A DNA stretch of 47,885 nt, from positions 1 through 47,885 of the forward strand of contig JBNLEI010000003.1 of NCBI GenBank assembly GCA_050304855.1, written 5' to 3'. Positions 16,952 to 25,870 of this stretch are shown in pieces. A program made the translations under genes and the position numbers. The notes under the pieces were generated by a model. That model was not told the DNA's origin, did no database searches, and saw only the letters and a program-made list of their open reading frames with translations. Source of the stretch: Methylomarinum sp050304855 (GTDB lineage: Bacteria; Pseudomonadota; Gammaproteobacteria; Methylococcales; Methylomonadaceae). How positions within the stretch are numbered: the stretch's first letter is position 1; every line of letters begins with the position of its first letter.

Positions 16952-18295
16952 GTGAACAACCTGGAAAATGATACCATTGCAGCCGTTGCAACGCCGCCGG
17001 GCAACGGCGGTATCGGTATCATTCGTATATCCGGTCCGGCGGTACAGCGTATCGCCGGCCTGCTCACTTCCAAAACTTTACAGCCCCGCTACGCAGCTTT
17101 TACTGATTTTCTTGACGGCAACAACAACGTTATCGATTCAGGATTGGTCATCTATTTTCCGGCACCCCATTCCTATACCGGCGAAGATATCCTCGAACTG
17201 CAAGGCCACGGTGGTGCCGTCGTGTTGGATATGTTGTTGAGAAGGGTGTTGTCGCTTGGCGCCAGATTGGCCAAGCCCGGCGAGTTTACCGAGCGGGCTT
17301 TCCTCAATAACAAACTGGATTTGGCTCAAGCCGAAGCAGTCGCCGATTTGATTGAAAGCAGTACGGAACAATCCGTGCGCTCGGCGCAACGGTCCATGCA
17401 AGGCGTTTTTTCCAAGCAAATTCATGAGTTGGTCGACGAATTGACGGAATTGAGGATCTATGTCGAAGCCGCCATTGATTTTGTTGATGAAGAAATCGAC
17501 TTTTTAAGCGACGGTGTCGTGGAAGACAAAATCGCGGGTTTGTTGGAGAAAGTACGCGGAATTCTAAAAACCGCTCAACAGGGTCGTCTGCTTCGAGACG
17601 GGATGACTGTCGTGCTGGCCGGGAAACCGAACGCCGGTAAATCCAGTTTGCTCAATTCCTTGGCTGGCCATGAAGCGGCCATCGTTACCGATATCGCCGG
17701 GACGACCCGAGATGTATTGCGGGAACGGATCCAAATAGACGGTATGCCGTTACATATCATCGATACCGCCGGCTTGCGCGAAAGCGATAACGCCGTGGAG
17801 TTGGAAGGCATTCGCCGTGCCCATGCCGAAATCGAAAAGGCCGATAAAATTCTACTGTTGATCGATAGCAGAGAACCTGAATCCGAGTCCGTCATTCATA
17901 CATTACCTAGCGGTATCGATATCACCAAAATCTATAACAAAATCGATTTGTTGGGGATAGAGCCGGAAATTGTCGAGACAGAGCATGGCACACAAATTTA
18001 TCTTTCTATCAAAACCGGTCAAGGCATGGAGCTGTTGACCGAGCATTTGAAAAAAAGCGTCGGTTTCAACGATGCGGCCGGTGATGTTTTTATTGCCAGA
18101 AGGCGGCATATCGAAGCGCTTAAGAAAGCGGAGAATTCCGTCAAGAATGCATTGCGGCAATTGCAACATCGGGTAGGCGAATTGGTTGCGGAAGATCTCC
18201 GCCAAGCTCAAAACAGTCTGGCGGAAATTACCGGTGAATTTACATCGGATGATCTGCTGGGGAAGATTTTCAGTTCTTTTTGTATCGGCAAATAA
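16952..18295 (+). CDS. mnmE: tRNA modification GTPase MnmE
   Basis: 447 residues. With MnmG it installs the 5-carboxymethylaminomethyl (or aminomethyl) group on U34 of certain tRNAs, using formyl-type tetrahydrofolate. N-terminal THF-binding domain (NDTIAAVATPPGNGGIGIIRISG), helical domain, then an inserted G domain: GKPNAGKSS, TTRD, DTAGLRE and NKID. It ends in the invariant CIGK, whose Cys is essential. The open frame begins at 16907, but homology starts at GTG 16952, giving the right N-terminus. mnmG, the partner usually next door, lies 18.5 kb downstream here. Confidence 0.97.
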   Translation: MNNLENDTIAAVATPPGNGGIGIIRISGPAVQRIAGLLTSKTLQPRYAAFTDFLDGNNNVIDSGLVIYFPAPHSYTGEDILELQGHGGAVVLDMLLRRVLSLGARLAKPGEFTERAFLNNKLDLAQAEAVADLIESSTEQSVRSAQRSMQGVFSKQIHELVDELTELRIYVEAAIDFVDEEIDFLSDGVVEDKIAGLLEKVRGILKTAQQGRLLRDGMTVVLAGKPNAGKSSLLNSLAGHEAAIVTDIAGTTRDVLRERIQIDGMPLHIIDTAGLRESDNAVELEGIRRAHAEIEKADKILLLIDSREPESESVIHTLPSGIDITKIYNKIDLLGIEPEIVETEHGTQIYLSIKTGQGMELLTEHLKKSVGFNDAAGDVFIARRRHIEALKKAENSVKNALRQLQHRVGELVAEDLRQAQNSLAEITGEFTSDDLLGKIFSSFCIGK

Positions 18296-18387
18296 TACCG
18301 CGCAATAAAGTTTCAACGGTTGGTTTTTTCTGTTTTTATTACTGATAGCGATTGCACCGGGTATATGCGTCGCTCAGGAGCAGATGA

Positions 18388-18753
18388 ATGCTGTATAAAA
18401 TCATTGCGGATTTTCTGATTGTCATTCATCTGGCTTTTATCGTTTTCGTCCTGCTGGGTGGTCTACTTTTATTGAAATATCGCTGGACCGCGGTTTTACA
18501 CATCCCGGCTGTCGTTTGGGCGATATTGCTTGAATTCAAAGGGTGGTATTGCCCTTTAACCGGCTGGGAAAACGAATTCAGAAAAGCCGCTGATCTAGAG
18601 GGGTATAGTGGCGGATTTATCGACCATTATTTGATACCGCTGATTTATCCGGTCGGTTTGACAACGGATATTCAAACAGTGCTCGGCGTATTGGTGATTC
18701 TGGTCAATCTGTTGATTTATGCCTTCGTCTTCAGGTCGATGGCAGCAAAATGA
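18388..18753 (+). CDS. DUF2784 small membrane protein
   Basis: 121 residues with about three to four hydrophobic helices: IIADFLIVIHLAFIVFVLLGG, HIPAVVWAILLEF and VLVILVNLLIYAFVF. The middle segment GWYCPLTGWEN is typical of the DUF2784 family, which has no established function. A good AGGAG lies 7 bp before ATG 18388. It is convergent with the DUF2905 gene, whose end is only 8 bp away. Confidence 0.85.
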   Translation: MLYKIIADFLIVIHLAFIVFVLLGGLLLLKYRWTAVLHIPAVVWAILLEFKGWYCPLTGWENEFRKAADLEGYSGGFIDHYLIPLIYPVGLTTDIQTVLGVLVILVNLLIYAFVFRSMAAK

Positions 18754-18761
18754 AAGTCCGT

Positions 18762-18977
18762 TTATTTCTTGAAAAACAGATTGATGATTAAGGTTAATAA
18801 TAGACTGATAACCAGCATCGAAGTAATCGGAATGAAGACTGTGCTGTGTTCGTTCTTGATGTGAATATCGCCGGGCAGTTTGCCGAACCAATTGATCAAC
18901 CAGGGGGCAAATTTCAGGATCAGACCGATGGCAAGCAGGAAGGAGCCAGCCGCTATGAAAATTTTTCCCGGTTCCAT
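18762..18977 (-). CDS. DUF2905 membrane protein
   Basis: 71 residues. Two hydrophobic helices (FIAAGSFLLAIGLILKF and FIPITSMLVISLLLTLIINLF) flank the family signature WFGKLPGDIHIKNE. DUF2905 proteins are small, widespread and of unknown function. Its ATG at 18977 faces the M41-like gene upstream on the same strand, 52 bp away. It could share a transcript with that gene. Confidence 0.85.
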   Translation of the reverse strand: MEPGKIFIAAGSFLLAIGLILKFAPWLINWFGKLPGDIHIKNEHSTVFIPITSMLVISLLLTLIINLFFKK

Positions 18978-19029
18978 CGATAGTTTAGTGATCAGCGTAA
19001 TTAAAACGCTTATAGCATAAACGTCTGAA

Positions 19030-19668
19030 TCAAGCTAAGCAATTGTCAAATACGGCAATGGCCTCTTCGCAGGAAATTGTGCTTTGTCCGCTGTGCAAGA
19101 TATAGTCGGCCAAATTTTTAATACAATGCCAATTTTTATGATTATCGATAAATCGATAGGCTTGCCGAAATAACTCCTGCATTTTTTCTTCCCGTTGTTT
19201 TTGGTCGGCCATGAACAATTTCAGATTGTTATATGCCTTTTCTACGTCTAGATGGCCACCGTAATTGAGCAGCGCTTTGGTGTTGACCAGGTTGAAATTG
19301 AAAATCTCGTTGTCGCGTAGTGATACATACTTGGCTTCGGCAAGCGGACCGACCAGTAAATTAACGACATCCGCTTCGTAAGCGCATTGGTAACTATGTT
19401 GATCCTGTTCTGACAATTCGGACAGGTTTTCTAGGATAGCGGTCGGAAGACTCTGAATTAACTGGCCGTCGATCACTTTAGCCGAAAATTGATCACTTAA
19501 TTCGTTTGGCTTATTAATTTGGATTTCAAAAAAAACCGGAGGCAGGTGCTTTTGTCTGTTACCGATATAGATGGCGGCAGCGTGTCCGGCCTCGTGAAAG
19601 GCGGTTTGCTTGCCGAGCTCCTGGCGAGTGAGAGAATGCCTGGTCTCGTCATGATAATGTCTGAGCAT
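19030..19668 (-). CDS. Stand-alone M41 (FtsH-type) zinc peptidase domain protein
   Basis: 212 residues from ATG 19668, which has AGGGA 8 bp upstream; an in-frame start at 19707 would add 13 residues without support. The zinc motif HEAGH is at residues 25-29 in the context GKQTAFHEAGHAAAIY, as in FtsH. A later GGHLDVEKA (Asp141) sits where FtsH has GASNDLERA, whose Asp is the third zinc ligand, so the metal site appears complete. YEADVVNLLVGPLAEAKY resembles the connecting helix. There is no AAA+ ATPase and no membrane segment, so if active it must work on partly unfolded or small substrates or with another unfoldase. Substrate unknown. Confidence 0.7.
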   Translation of the reverse strand: MLRHYHDETRHSLTRQELGKQTAFHEAGHAAAIYIGNRQKHLPPVFFEIQINKPNELSDQFSAKVIDGQLIQSLPTAILENLSELSEQDQHSYQCAYEADVVNLLVGPLAEAKYVSLRDNEIFNFNLVNTKALLNYGGHLDVEKAYNNLKLFMADQKQREEKMQELFRQAYRFIDNHKNWHCIKNLADYILHSGQSTISCEEAIAVFDNCLA

Positions 19669-20085
19669 GATGACTGTCCCTAAAAATAGCGGCCCGAAAG
19701 GCCGCAACGAGGAAGGATAACAAACTCTGTTTCCGGGAGAGCATTTGAAAACTTGAGTTGAGATAAAGTCTAGTATGGAAAATCAGCTTTGCAAATGTGG
19801 CATATCGCCGCGCGACAATTAGCCGCCGAAATTGGCTTGTAACTTGCTGCGGATGTAAGTTTTGTTTTCCGTAATGCGTGGTTTTTTTAAGGGCCTGTTC
19901 TAGGCTACGACGCCGAGATGCAAAAAATCATGTGATATGGCATGGTTTAATAAGGGATATGACTTATTTTAAAGGCTATTTTGGTTTGCTTAATCTCTTT
20001 AATTTGTTTTGTGGGGCTAATTATTGAGTTATGATTCCATAAAGTTGAATCGGCAGTCAGTCGATTACTGAAAGCGGAGAAAAAA
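19669..20085. other. Spacer between divergent accessory genes
   Basis: About 417 bp, AT-rich, between the M41-like gene (minus) and the Met-rich gene (plus). It presumably carries a promoter for each. I found no convincing -35/-10 pair, hairpin or coding frame beyond chance, and no RNA gene. Confidence 0.45.
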
Positions 20086-20436
20086 ATGAGAAAAATTACA
20101 GTAGCCGTCGTTATAGCGAGTTCGATGTTGTCTATTGGTGTCGTCCAGGCCCAAGATAAGCCGGGCATGCAACATGCAATGCCGGGAATGGGCGGTATGC
20201 AAGGATCAATGAACGCGGAGCAAATGGATATTCATATGCGTTCTATGCAATCGCATATGCTGATGATGCATGATTATTCCAATAAAATTCTTGCCGAGAA
20301 AGATCCGAAAAAGCAGCAGCAATTAAAAGACGAACAATTAGAGTTAATGAAAGCGCACCATATGCAAATGATGGCTCATCGGAAAAAAATGATGCAAATG
20401 CATCAAAACATGAAAAAAAAATCGACCGACGATTGA
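20086..20436 (+). CDS. Secreted Met/His-rich protein, candidate metal binder
   Basis: 116 residues. The first 22 form a signal peptide ending VQA. The mature chain of about 94 residues holds about 19 Met and 8 His, in MxxM, MM and HM groups such as HAMPGMGGMQGSM, HMLMMHDY and HHMQMMAHRKKMMQMH; there is no Cys. The C-terminal half is Lys-rich and probably helical. Such composition is typical of periplasmic copper(I) or silver chaperones, but no named family is recognised, so the metal role is inference. GGAG 6 bp before the ATG supports the start. Convergent with the His/Arg-rich gene. Confidence 0.8.
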   Translation: MRKITVAVVIASSMLSIGVVQAQDKPGMQHAMPGMGGMQGSMNAEQMDIHMRSMQSHMLMMHDYSNKILAEKDPKKQQQLKDEQLELMKAHHMQMMAHRKKMMQMHQNMKKKSTDD

Positions 20437-20464
20437 GGTTATCGCCAGCCGAGTGATTTAAGGC

Positions 20465-20914
20465 TCAGTATCGAATAAAAAAGCCGATTGAGCGCTGGAC
20501 ATCGGACCATGCCACTTGATTACCGCGGTGAGGCACATGGTGGCCCGGACGATGGTCGCGGTGGGCGATTCGATCGTTATGTTTCAAACGATGGATGTTG
20601 TCGCTTGCTTTATCCAAGTACGACATGACTCTTCTTTTGTCGTAATGCGTTAACCGATATTTATGGCGTATAGGGTCAATACGTTTGGTGATTCGGTATT
20701 GCTCACGTCGCAGCTTTCTGGCTTCTCGCCAGGTTAATTCGCCGTGTTCTACGCCTTGTTGGATTCTATGTGATTGGCGATCCAGGCGCCGGTTTACGTT
20801 ATTCCAGAAATGGCCGGAATAATGATGTCCGCGGTTATCACCGTACCAGCCAGGATCCGCGTGGCTGATGAGTGGGAACGCTATTAAACTAATGATTAAA
20901 ATGAACCTTTTCAT
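20465..20914 (-). CDS. Secreted His/Arg-rich protein of unknown function
   Basis: 149 residues from ATG 20914, preceded by a strong AGGAGG; the longer open frame to 21010 is rejected because the signal peptide (MKRFILIISLIAFPLISHA) begins here. The mature chain is rich in His, Arg and Asp, with a helical middle (LTWREARKLRREQYRITKRID) and a basic tail (HRDHRPGHHVPHRGN). The pattern VEHGELTWREARKLRREQ recalls a set of small periplasmic proteins with unknown roles. A metal-binding or stress function is guesswork. Divergent from the GRDP-like gene, 99 bp away. Confidence 0.75.
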   Translation of the reverse strand: MKRFILIISLIAFPLISHADPGWYGDNRGHHYSGHFWNNVNRRLDRQSHRIQQGVEHGELTWREARKLRREQYRITKRIDPIRHKYRLTHYDKRRVMSYLDKASDNIHRLKHNDRIAHRDHRPGHHVPHRGNQVAWSDVQRSIGFFIRY

Positions 20915-21013
20915 TTTGGCCTCCTGCTGTTTCCAGCATTGCTTTAAAGTCGCTTGCAGGTTACCGCAGAGATGCTGAATAAAAACTGAACTATGTTTAA
21001 TTAATTTCAATTT

Positions 21014-21682
21014 ATGGCTTTAGTCATTCCAGTTTTGTTTTTATTAGGGATCGGCGTTTTGTATTACATCGCCGTGGGGCTTAGACGTTCTAAACAGCGA
21101 AGGTATATACAGGACTATTTTTTCCATAAAGGTATCAGGAAAAAAATGGTAGAAAAGTATCCTCAGCTTAGCGAAACGCAACAGACACTGGTTTTCGATG
21201 CATTGCGGGATTATTTCTACATTTGTCATCAGGCGAACGGCAAAATGGTAGCGATGCCCTCACAAGTGGTGGATGATGCTTGGCACGAATTTATTTTATC
21301 GACACGTTTTTATCTCCGGTTTTGCCAGAAAGCCTTCGGCCGTTTTTTGCATCATACGCCGACCGAAGCGATGACGACGCCAACTTTAGCTCAGGAAGGC
21401 ATTAAAAGGGCTTGGCGACTGGCTTGCGCCAAAGAAAAAATAGATCCGAAAACACCGGAGCAACTGCCTTTGTTGTTTGCCATCGACAGCCAACTGGCGA
21501 TCGAAAACGGCTTCATTTATCAGTTGAACTGCAAGGACAGCGGGAAATCGACCGCCAACTACTGCGCCAGCCATATCGGCTGCGCCTCCGGATGCGGAGG
21601 CGATTTTGGTGGTGATACCGACAGCGGCTTTGGGGGTGGTGCGGACAGTTCTTGCGGCAGCAGTTGCGGCGGCGGGGATTGA
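21014..21682 (+). CDS. GRDP-like protein with Gly/Cys-rich tail
   Basis: 222 residues. An N-terminal membrane helix (MALVIPVLFLLGIGVLYYIAVG) is followed by a soluble domain with MPSQVVDDAWHEFILSTRFYLRFCQKAFGRFLHHTP: the DxxWHxxIL..Y..FC...FG.FLHH pattern resembles that of glycine-rich-domain-containing proteins. Conserved His and Cys there suggest a metal site. The last 45 residues are a Gly/Ser/Asp/Cys-rich flexible tail (CASGCGGDFGGDTDSGFGG). Function unknown. It ends 9 bp before the end of the convergent FAH gene. Confidence 0.75.
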   Translation: MALVIPVLFLLGIGVLYYIAVGLRRSKQRRYIQDYFFHKGIRKKMVEKYPQLSETQQTLVFDALRDYFYICHQANGKMVAMPSQVVDDAWHEFILSTRFYLRFCQKAFGRFLHHTPTEAMTTPTLAQEGIKRAWRLACAKEKIDPKTPEQLPLLFAIDSQLAIENGFIYQLNCKDSGKSTANYCASHIGCASGCGGDFGGDTDSGFGGGADSSCGSSCGGGD

Positions 21683-21691
21683 GATAGCGTA

Positions 21692-22561
21692 TCAATAAGC
21701 TTGTTCGGCCGGTTCTTCGATGACCGAATTGACCAGTGTGCCGATTTTTTCGATTTCAATTCGGACCGTTTGCCCCGGTAGTAAATAGCCGCGCGGTTTC
21801 ATTTTAACCCCGACCCCGCTGGGCGTACCGGTGGCGATGACGTCGCCCGGTTCCAATGTCATCGCCTGGCTCAGATAGGCGATCATCTCGTAACAATTAA
21901 AAATCATCTGACAAGTGTTGGCATTTTGGCGCAATTGATCGCCGACCCAGGTTTTTAAGTCCAGATTGTGAGGATCGCCTATTTCGTCAGCGGTAACCAG
22001 CCAGGGTCCCATAGGGCCATGGGTATCGAAAGATTTTCCCAGCATCCAGGTTGGCGAACGGATTTGCCAGTCTCTGACTGAGACATCGTTGACGATGGTG
22101 AAGCCTGCGATGACTTCGGCCGCTTTTTCCAGTGGAACATGGCGGCAACGCTTGCCGACAATGAAGGCCAGTTCGCCCTCGTAATCGACTTTCTCAGAGA
22201 CTTTCGGGCGTTGGATGGCCTCCCCCGGACCGATCACGCAAGTACTTTGTTTGGTAAAGAATGTCGGGTATTCCGGTTTATCACGGCCGGTTTCGGCAAT
22301 ATGATCACCATAATTGAGACTGATGCCGAGAAACTTCCCAGGTCTGGGCACAGGAGCCATTAATTCGACTTCCGCCAGTGGCATGCGGTTGTGCCCGCTG
22401 TTGATTAACTGTTGAAGTTCAGCTTTGGCGGTTTCGCCAGAAGCCAGAAAATCGATCATGTTAGTCGGTATATTGTTGTGGCCGGAGCCATAGATAATTT
22501 GGTCACCGTCAACGGCACCGATATCGATTTTATTTTGGTAACGAAAGGAAACGAGTTTCAT
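21692..22561 (-). CDS. Fumarylacetoacetate hydrolase (FAH) family protein
   Basis: 289 residues. The FAH fold is clear: YEGELAFIVGKRCRHVP gives the metal-binding Glu pair, VNDVSVRDWQ the Asp ligand region, and SFDTHGPMGPWL and VIATGTPSGVG the substrate end. Such enzymes cleave or decarboxylate 2-oxo and acylpyruvate-type substrates with Mg2+; exact substrate cannot be read from the sequence. A 2,4-diketo-acid or oxaloacetate-type activity is possible. Single gene, divergent from trpE. Confidence 0.9.
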   Translation of the reverse strand: MKLVSFRYQNKIDIGAVDGDQIIYGSGHNNIPTNMIDFLASGETAKAELQQLINSGHNRMPLAEVELMAPVPRPGKFLGISLNYGDHIAETGRDKPEYPTFFTKQSTCVIGPGEAIQRPKVSEKVDYEGELAFIVGKRCRHVPLEKAAEVIAGFTIVNDVSVRDWQIRSPTWMLGKSFDTHGPMGPWLVTADEIGDPHNLDLKTWVGDQLRQNANTCQMIFNCYEMIAYLSQAMTLEPGDVIATGTPSGVGVKMKPRGYLLPGQTVRIEIEKIGTLVNSVIEEPAEQAY

Positions 22562-22624
22562 AGCATGTCGTGAACTGAATCGGAGTCGGTATTGTATAAC
22601 GTTCGTAAATCGTACTGAACTGTA

Positions 22625-22653
22625 TTCAGTTAACCGCCACGAAAAGTTATAAT
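22625..22653 (+). promoter_or_regulatory. Possible trpE promoter
   Basis: TATAAT (22648-22653) with a weak TTCAGT (22625-22630) 17 bp upstream, about 70 bp before the trpE start. The -10 is perfect, the -35 poor. The leader contains no short ORF with tandem Trp codons, so I see no classic trp attenuator. Confidence 0.45.
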
Positions 22654-22722
22654 GGCAATTTTGATATTTAGGCTGTCAGCCTCGGCGGCGATATTCCCGT
22701 CCCATAACCTTAAATCACCGTA

Positions 22723-24210
22723 ATGACACCAGAGCAATTTAACCATTATGCCCAGCGAGGCTACAACCGAATTCCCATCACACGGGAAGTGCTGGCCGAT
22801 TTGGATACGCCGTTAAGCGCCTACCTTAAGTTAGCGGACGGCCCCTATTCCTACCTTTTCGAATCGGTGCACGGTGGCGAGCAATGGGGACGCTATTCGA
22901 TCATCGGTTTGCCGTGCAAAACATTAGTGAAAGTTAACGGTTATCGGATTACCCTAGAGCAGGATGGCCAAGTCCTGAAAACTCTCGAACATCCCCAGCC
23001 TTTACAATGGATAGAAGAGTTCCGACAACAGTATAAGGTCCCGGATATCCATGATTTGCCTCGCTTTAACGGTGGCTTGGTCGGATATTTCGGTTATGAA
23101 ACCATTGGCTATATTGAAAAACGTCTGCAATCGGCCGACAAACCGGACCCAATCGGTAACCCGGATATCCTGCTGATGGTATCCGAGGAAATGTTGGTAT
23201 TCGATAATTTATCCGGCAAGGTCTTGTTGTTAACCCATGCGGACCCTGCTCAAAAAGACGCATACGCCAACGCTGTGGCTCGCTTGGAGGAATTGATTGT
23301 CAAACTAAGGGAATTGAAAGCGAAACCGGATAGCCATGCTGCCCCCAAACAAGTTAACGAATCCGATTTCGTTTCCGGGTTTACGCAAGAAGGTTTTGAA
23401 AATGCTGTGTTGAGAGCGAAAGAATATATCGTCGCCGGCGACGTTATGCAGGTGGTGCTGTCGCAACGCCTATCCATCCCCTATTCCGCAGCGCCGTTAA
23501 ACCTTTATCGCGCCTTGCGTTGTCTGAATCCATCGCCTTACATGTACTATCTGAACCTCGACGATTTTCACATTGTCGGTTCGTCACCGGAAATTCTGGT
23601 CAGGCTGGAGGACGATACCGTCACGGTCAGGCCCATTGCCGGCACACGGCCGCGTGGAGCGACTGTTGAGCAGGATCAGACGCTGGAGCAGGACTTGCTA
23701 GCCGATCCAAAAGAACTAGCCGAACATTTGATGCTGATCGATCTGGGACGAAACGACACCGGTCGGGTGGCGAAAATCGGAACGGTCAAATTGACCGATA
23801 AGATGATCATCGAACGCTATTCGCATGTTATGCACATTGTTTCCAATGTGACCGGTCAATTGCAGGAAGGAAAAGATGCGTTCGACGTTTTAGCGGCGAC
23901 ATTTCCTGCAGGAACCGTTAGCGGTGCACCGAAAATCCGTGCGATGGAAATTATCGACGAATTGGAACCGGTCAAACGCGGTGTTTATTCCGGCGCGGTC
24001 GGTTATATTTCCTGGTCGGGCAATCTGGATACCGCGATTGCGATTAGAACCGCCGTCATCAAAGAACAAACCTTACATATACAAGCAGGCGCCGGAATTG
24101 TTTACGACTCGGTGCCGCGAAACGAATGGGACGAAACCATGAATAAAGGGCGGGCGATTTTCCGTGCTGTCAGTATGGCCGAAGCAGGGTTGGAAGGAGA
24201 AAAGTCATGA
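22723..24210 (+). CDS. trpE: Anthranilate synthase component I
   Basis: 495 residues. With TrpG it converts chorismate and glutamine (or ammonia) to anthranilate, the first step of tryptophan synthesis. YSYLFESVHGGEQWGRYSIIG near the N-terminus carries the LLES-like feedback site region. The chorismate-binding domain shows QVVLSQRLS, VRPIAGTRPRG, ELAEHLMLIDLGRNDTGRV, and TFPAGTVSGAPKIRAMEII. It overlaps trpG by 4 bp (ATGA), so they are translated together. No clear Shine-Dalgarno sequence precedes the ATG. Confidence 0.97.
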   Translation: MTPEQFNHYAQRGYNRIPITREVLADLDTPLSAYLKLADGPYSYLFESVHGGEQWGRYSIIGLPCKTLVKVNGYRITLEQDGQVLKTLEHPQPLQWIEEFRQQYKVPDIHDLPRFNGGLVGYFGYETIGYIEKRLQSADKPDPIGNPDILLMVSEEMLVFDNLSGKVLLLTHADPAQKDAYANAVARLEELIVKLRELKAKPDSHAAPKQVNESDFVSGFTQEGFENAVLRAKEYIVAGDVMQVVLSQRLSIPYSAAPLNLYRALRCLNPSPYMYYLNLDDFHIVGSSPEILVRLEDDTVTVRPIAGTRPRGATVEQDQTLEQDLLADPKELAEHLMLIDLGRNDTGRVAKIGTVKLTDKMIIERYSHVMHIVSNVTGQLQEGKDAFDVLAATFPAGTVSGAPKIRAMEIIDELEPVKRGVYSGAVGYISWSGNLDTAIAIRTAVIKEQTLHIQAGAGIVYDSVPRNEWDETMNKGRAIFRAVSMAEAGLEGEKS

Positions 24211-24797
24211 CTTCAGTAAAAGTCGTCATGGTCGATAACTACGACTCGTTTACCTATAATCTGGTGCAATACTTAGGCGAACTGGGCGCGGATGTTACGG
24301 TTGTGCGCAACGATGAAGTAACGGTGGAACAGGTCGACGCAATGCGGCCCGATAAAATTGTAATTTCTCCCGGCCCTTGTACTCCTAAGGAAGCGGGTAT
24401 TTCGGTCGAAGCCATTACCGCTTTTGCCGGCAAATATCCGATTCTAGGCGTTTGTTTGGGTCACCAAAGTATCGGTTATGCGTTCGGCGGTAAAATCGTT
24501 CATGCCAAAAGTATCATGCATGGTAAGACTTCGCTTGTCTATCATCATGATGTCGGCGTATTCAAGGGGCTGAGTAACCCATTTACCGCCACGCGCTATC
24601 ATTCGCTGGTGATCGACCAGACCACCCTACCCGACTGCCTGGAAATTACCGCATGGACACAGGATGAAGCCGGTAATATCGAAGAAATTATGGGCGTTCG
24701 TCATAAAACGCTCGATGTCGAGGGTGTCCAGTTCCACCCTGAATCGATTCTGACCGAGCACGGTCACGACATGCTGCGTAATTTTCTGGAAAGCTGA
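24207..24797 (+). CDS. trpG: Anthranilate synthase glutamine amidotransferase
   Basis: 196 residues, class I glutamine amidotransferase. It supplies ammonia from glutamine to TrpE, and in many gammaproteobacteria the same protein also serves aminodeoxychorismate synthase (PabA). Motifs are MVDNYDSFTYNLVQYL at the N-terminus, the oxyanion PGPCTP, nucleophile Cys83 in GVCLGHQSIGYAFGG, and the His/Glu pair in GVQFHPESIL. Overlaps trpE by 4 bp; trpD follows after 4 bp. Confidence 0.96.
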   Translation: MTSVKVVMVDNYDSFTYNLVQYLGELGADVTVVRNDEVTVEQVDAMRPDKIVISPGPCTPKEAGISVEAITAFAGKYPILGVCLGHQSIGYAFGGKIVHAKSIMHGKTSLVYHHDVGVFKGLSNPFTATRYHSLVIDQTTLPDCLEITAWTQDEAGNIEEIMGVRHKTLDVEGVQFHPESILTEHGHDMLRNFLES

Positions 24798-24801
24798 GCC
24801 G

Positions 24802-25818
24802 ATGACAATGCAACAGGCGATCCAGCGGTTGCTGGACAGGCAAAGTCTTAATGCCGGCGAAATGCGCCAAGTGATGCGCACCATTATGACCGGCGGGGCG
24901 ACCGATGCCCAAATCGGCGGTTTTTTGATTGCACTGCGTTGTAAAGGCGAAACGGTCGACGAAATCGCCGCGGCAGCAACGGTAATGCGCGAACTGGCCG
25001 GTAAGGTGTCGGTACATGGCGAACATATTATCGATACCTGCGGTACCGGCGGTGACGGCGCCAATACCTTCAATATTTCCACCACCTGTGCGTTTGTTGT
25101 CGCGGCGGCCGGAGGTCAGGTCGCCAAACACGGCAACCGTTCGGTTTCCAGTAGCTCAGGGAGCGCCGATGTCCTAGAGGCGGCGGGAGTGAATCTCGAT
25201 CTATCTGCCGAACAGGTCGGACAGTGTGTCGACGAAATCGGCGTCGGGTTTTTGTTTGCTCCGAAACATCATGGGGCGATGAAATATGCTATCGGTCCGC
25301 GCAAGGAAATGGGCGTAAGAACTTTGTTCAATCTATTGGGACCTTTGTCCAACCCCGCCGGCGCGCCGAACCAATTGATCGGCGTATTTGCTGAGGAATG
25401 GTTGGAACCGTTGGCTCAGGTGCTGAAAAAGTTAGGTAGCGAACATGTGCTAGTGGTCAACGCCGAAGATGGTCTGGATGAAATCAGTATTGCCGCACCG
25501 ACGCATATCGCCGAGTTGAAAAACGGCGAAGTCAAGCGCTATACGATCACCCCGGAGCAATTCGGACTGCCTACGCAAAGCTTGGCCGAACTGGCTGTAG
25601 ATGGCGCCGACTCAAGTCTTGCAATGGTCAAAGCCGTCCTTCACAATCAGTCCGGTCCCGCTCGTGACATTGTCGCGCTCAATGCCGGAGCGGCGATTTA
25701 TGCTGCTAATCTGAGCGACACATTGGCGGCAGGCGTAATCAAAGCCGGAGAATTGTTGGCCAGTGGCGCAGCACTGCGAAAGCTGGAAGCTTTGATCGCA
25801 TTTTCTCTATCCCATTAA
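24802..25818 (+). CDS. trpD: Anthranilate phosphoribosyltransferase
   Basis: 338 residues. Transfers phosphoribose from PRPP to anthranilate. Characteristic motifs are IDTCGTGGDGANTFNIST (PRPP-binding loop), KHGNRSVSSSSGSADVLEAAG, and FAPKHHGAMKYAIGPRKEMG with RTLFNLLGPLSNPA (anthranilate site). Third gene in trpEGDC; the next gene starts 52 bp after its stop, so they probably share a transcript. Confidence 0.97.
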   Translation: MTMQQAIQRLLDRQSLNAGEMRQVMRTIMTGGATDAQIGGFLIALRCKGETVDEIAAAATVMRELAGKVSVHGEHIIDTCGTGGDGANTFNISTTCAFVVAAAGGQVAKHGNRSVSSSSGSADVLEAAGVNLDLSAEQVGQCVDEIGVGFLFAPKHHGAMKYAIGPRKEMGVRTLFNLLGPLSNPAGAPNQLIGVFAEEWLEPLAQVLKKLGSEHVLVVNAEDGLDEISIAAPTHIAELKNGEVKRYTITPEQFGLPTQSLAELAVDGADSSLAMVKAVLHNQSGPARDIVALNAGAAIYAANLSDTLAAGVIKAGELLASGAALRKLEALIAFSLSH

Positions 25819-25870
25819 CGGATTAATCAAGCGGCGACTTAAATACAAAACTAATAGCGATGGTTCAATC

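Noticed and set aside
24627..25131. Two minus-strand frames across the trpG-trpD junction
   Set aside because: Shadows of trpG and trpD, which have strong motif support.
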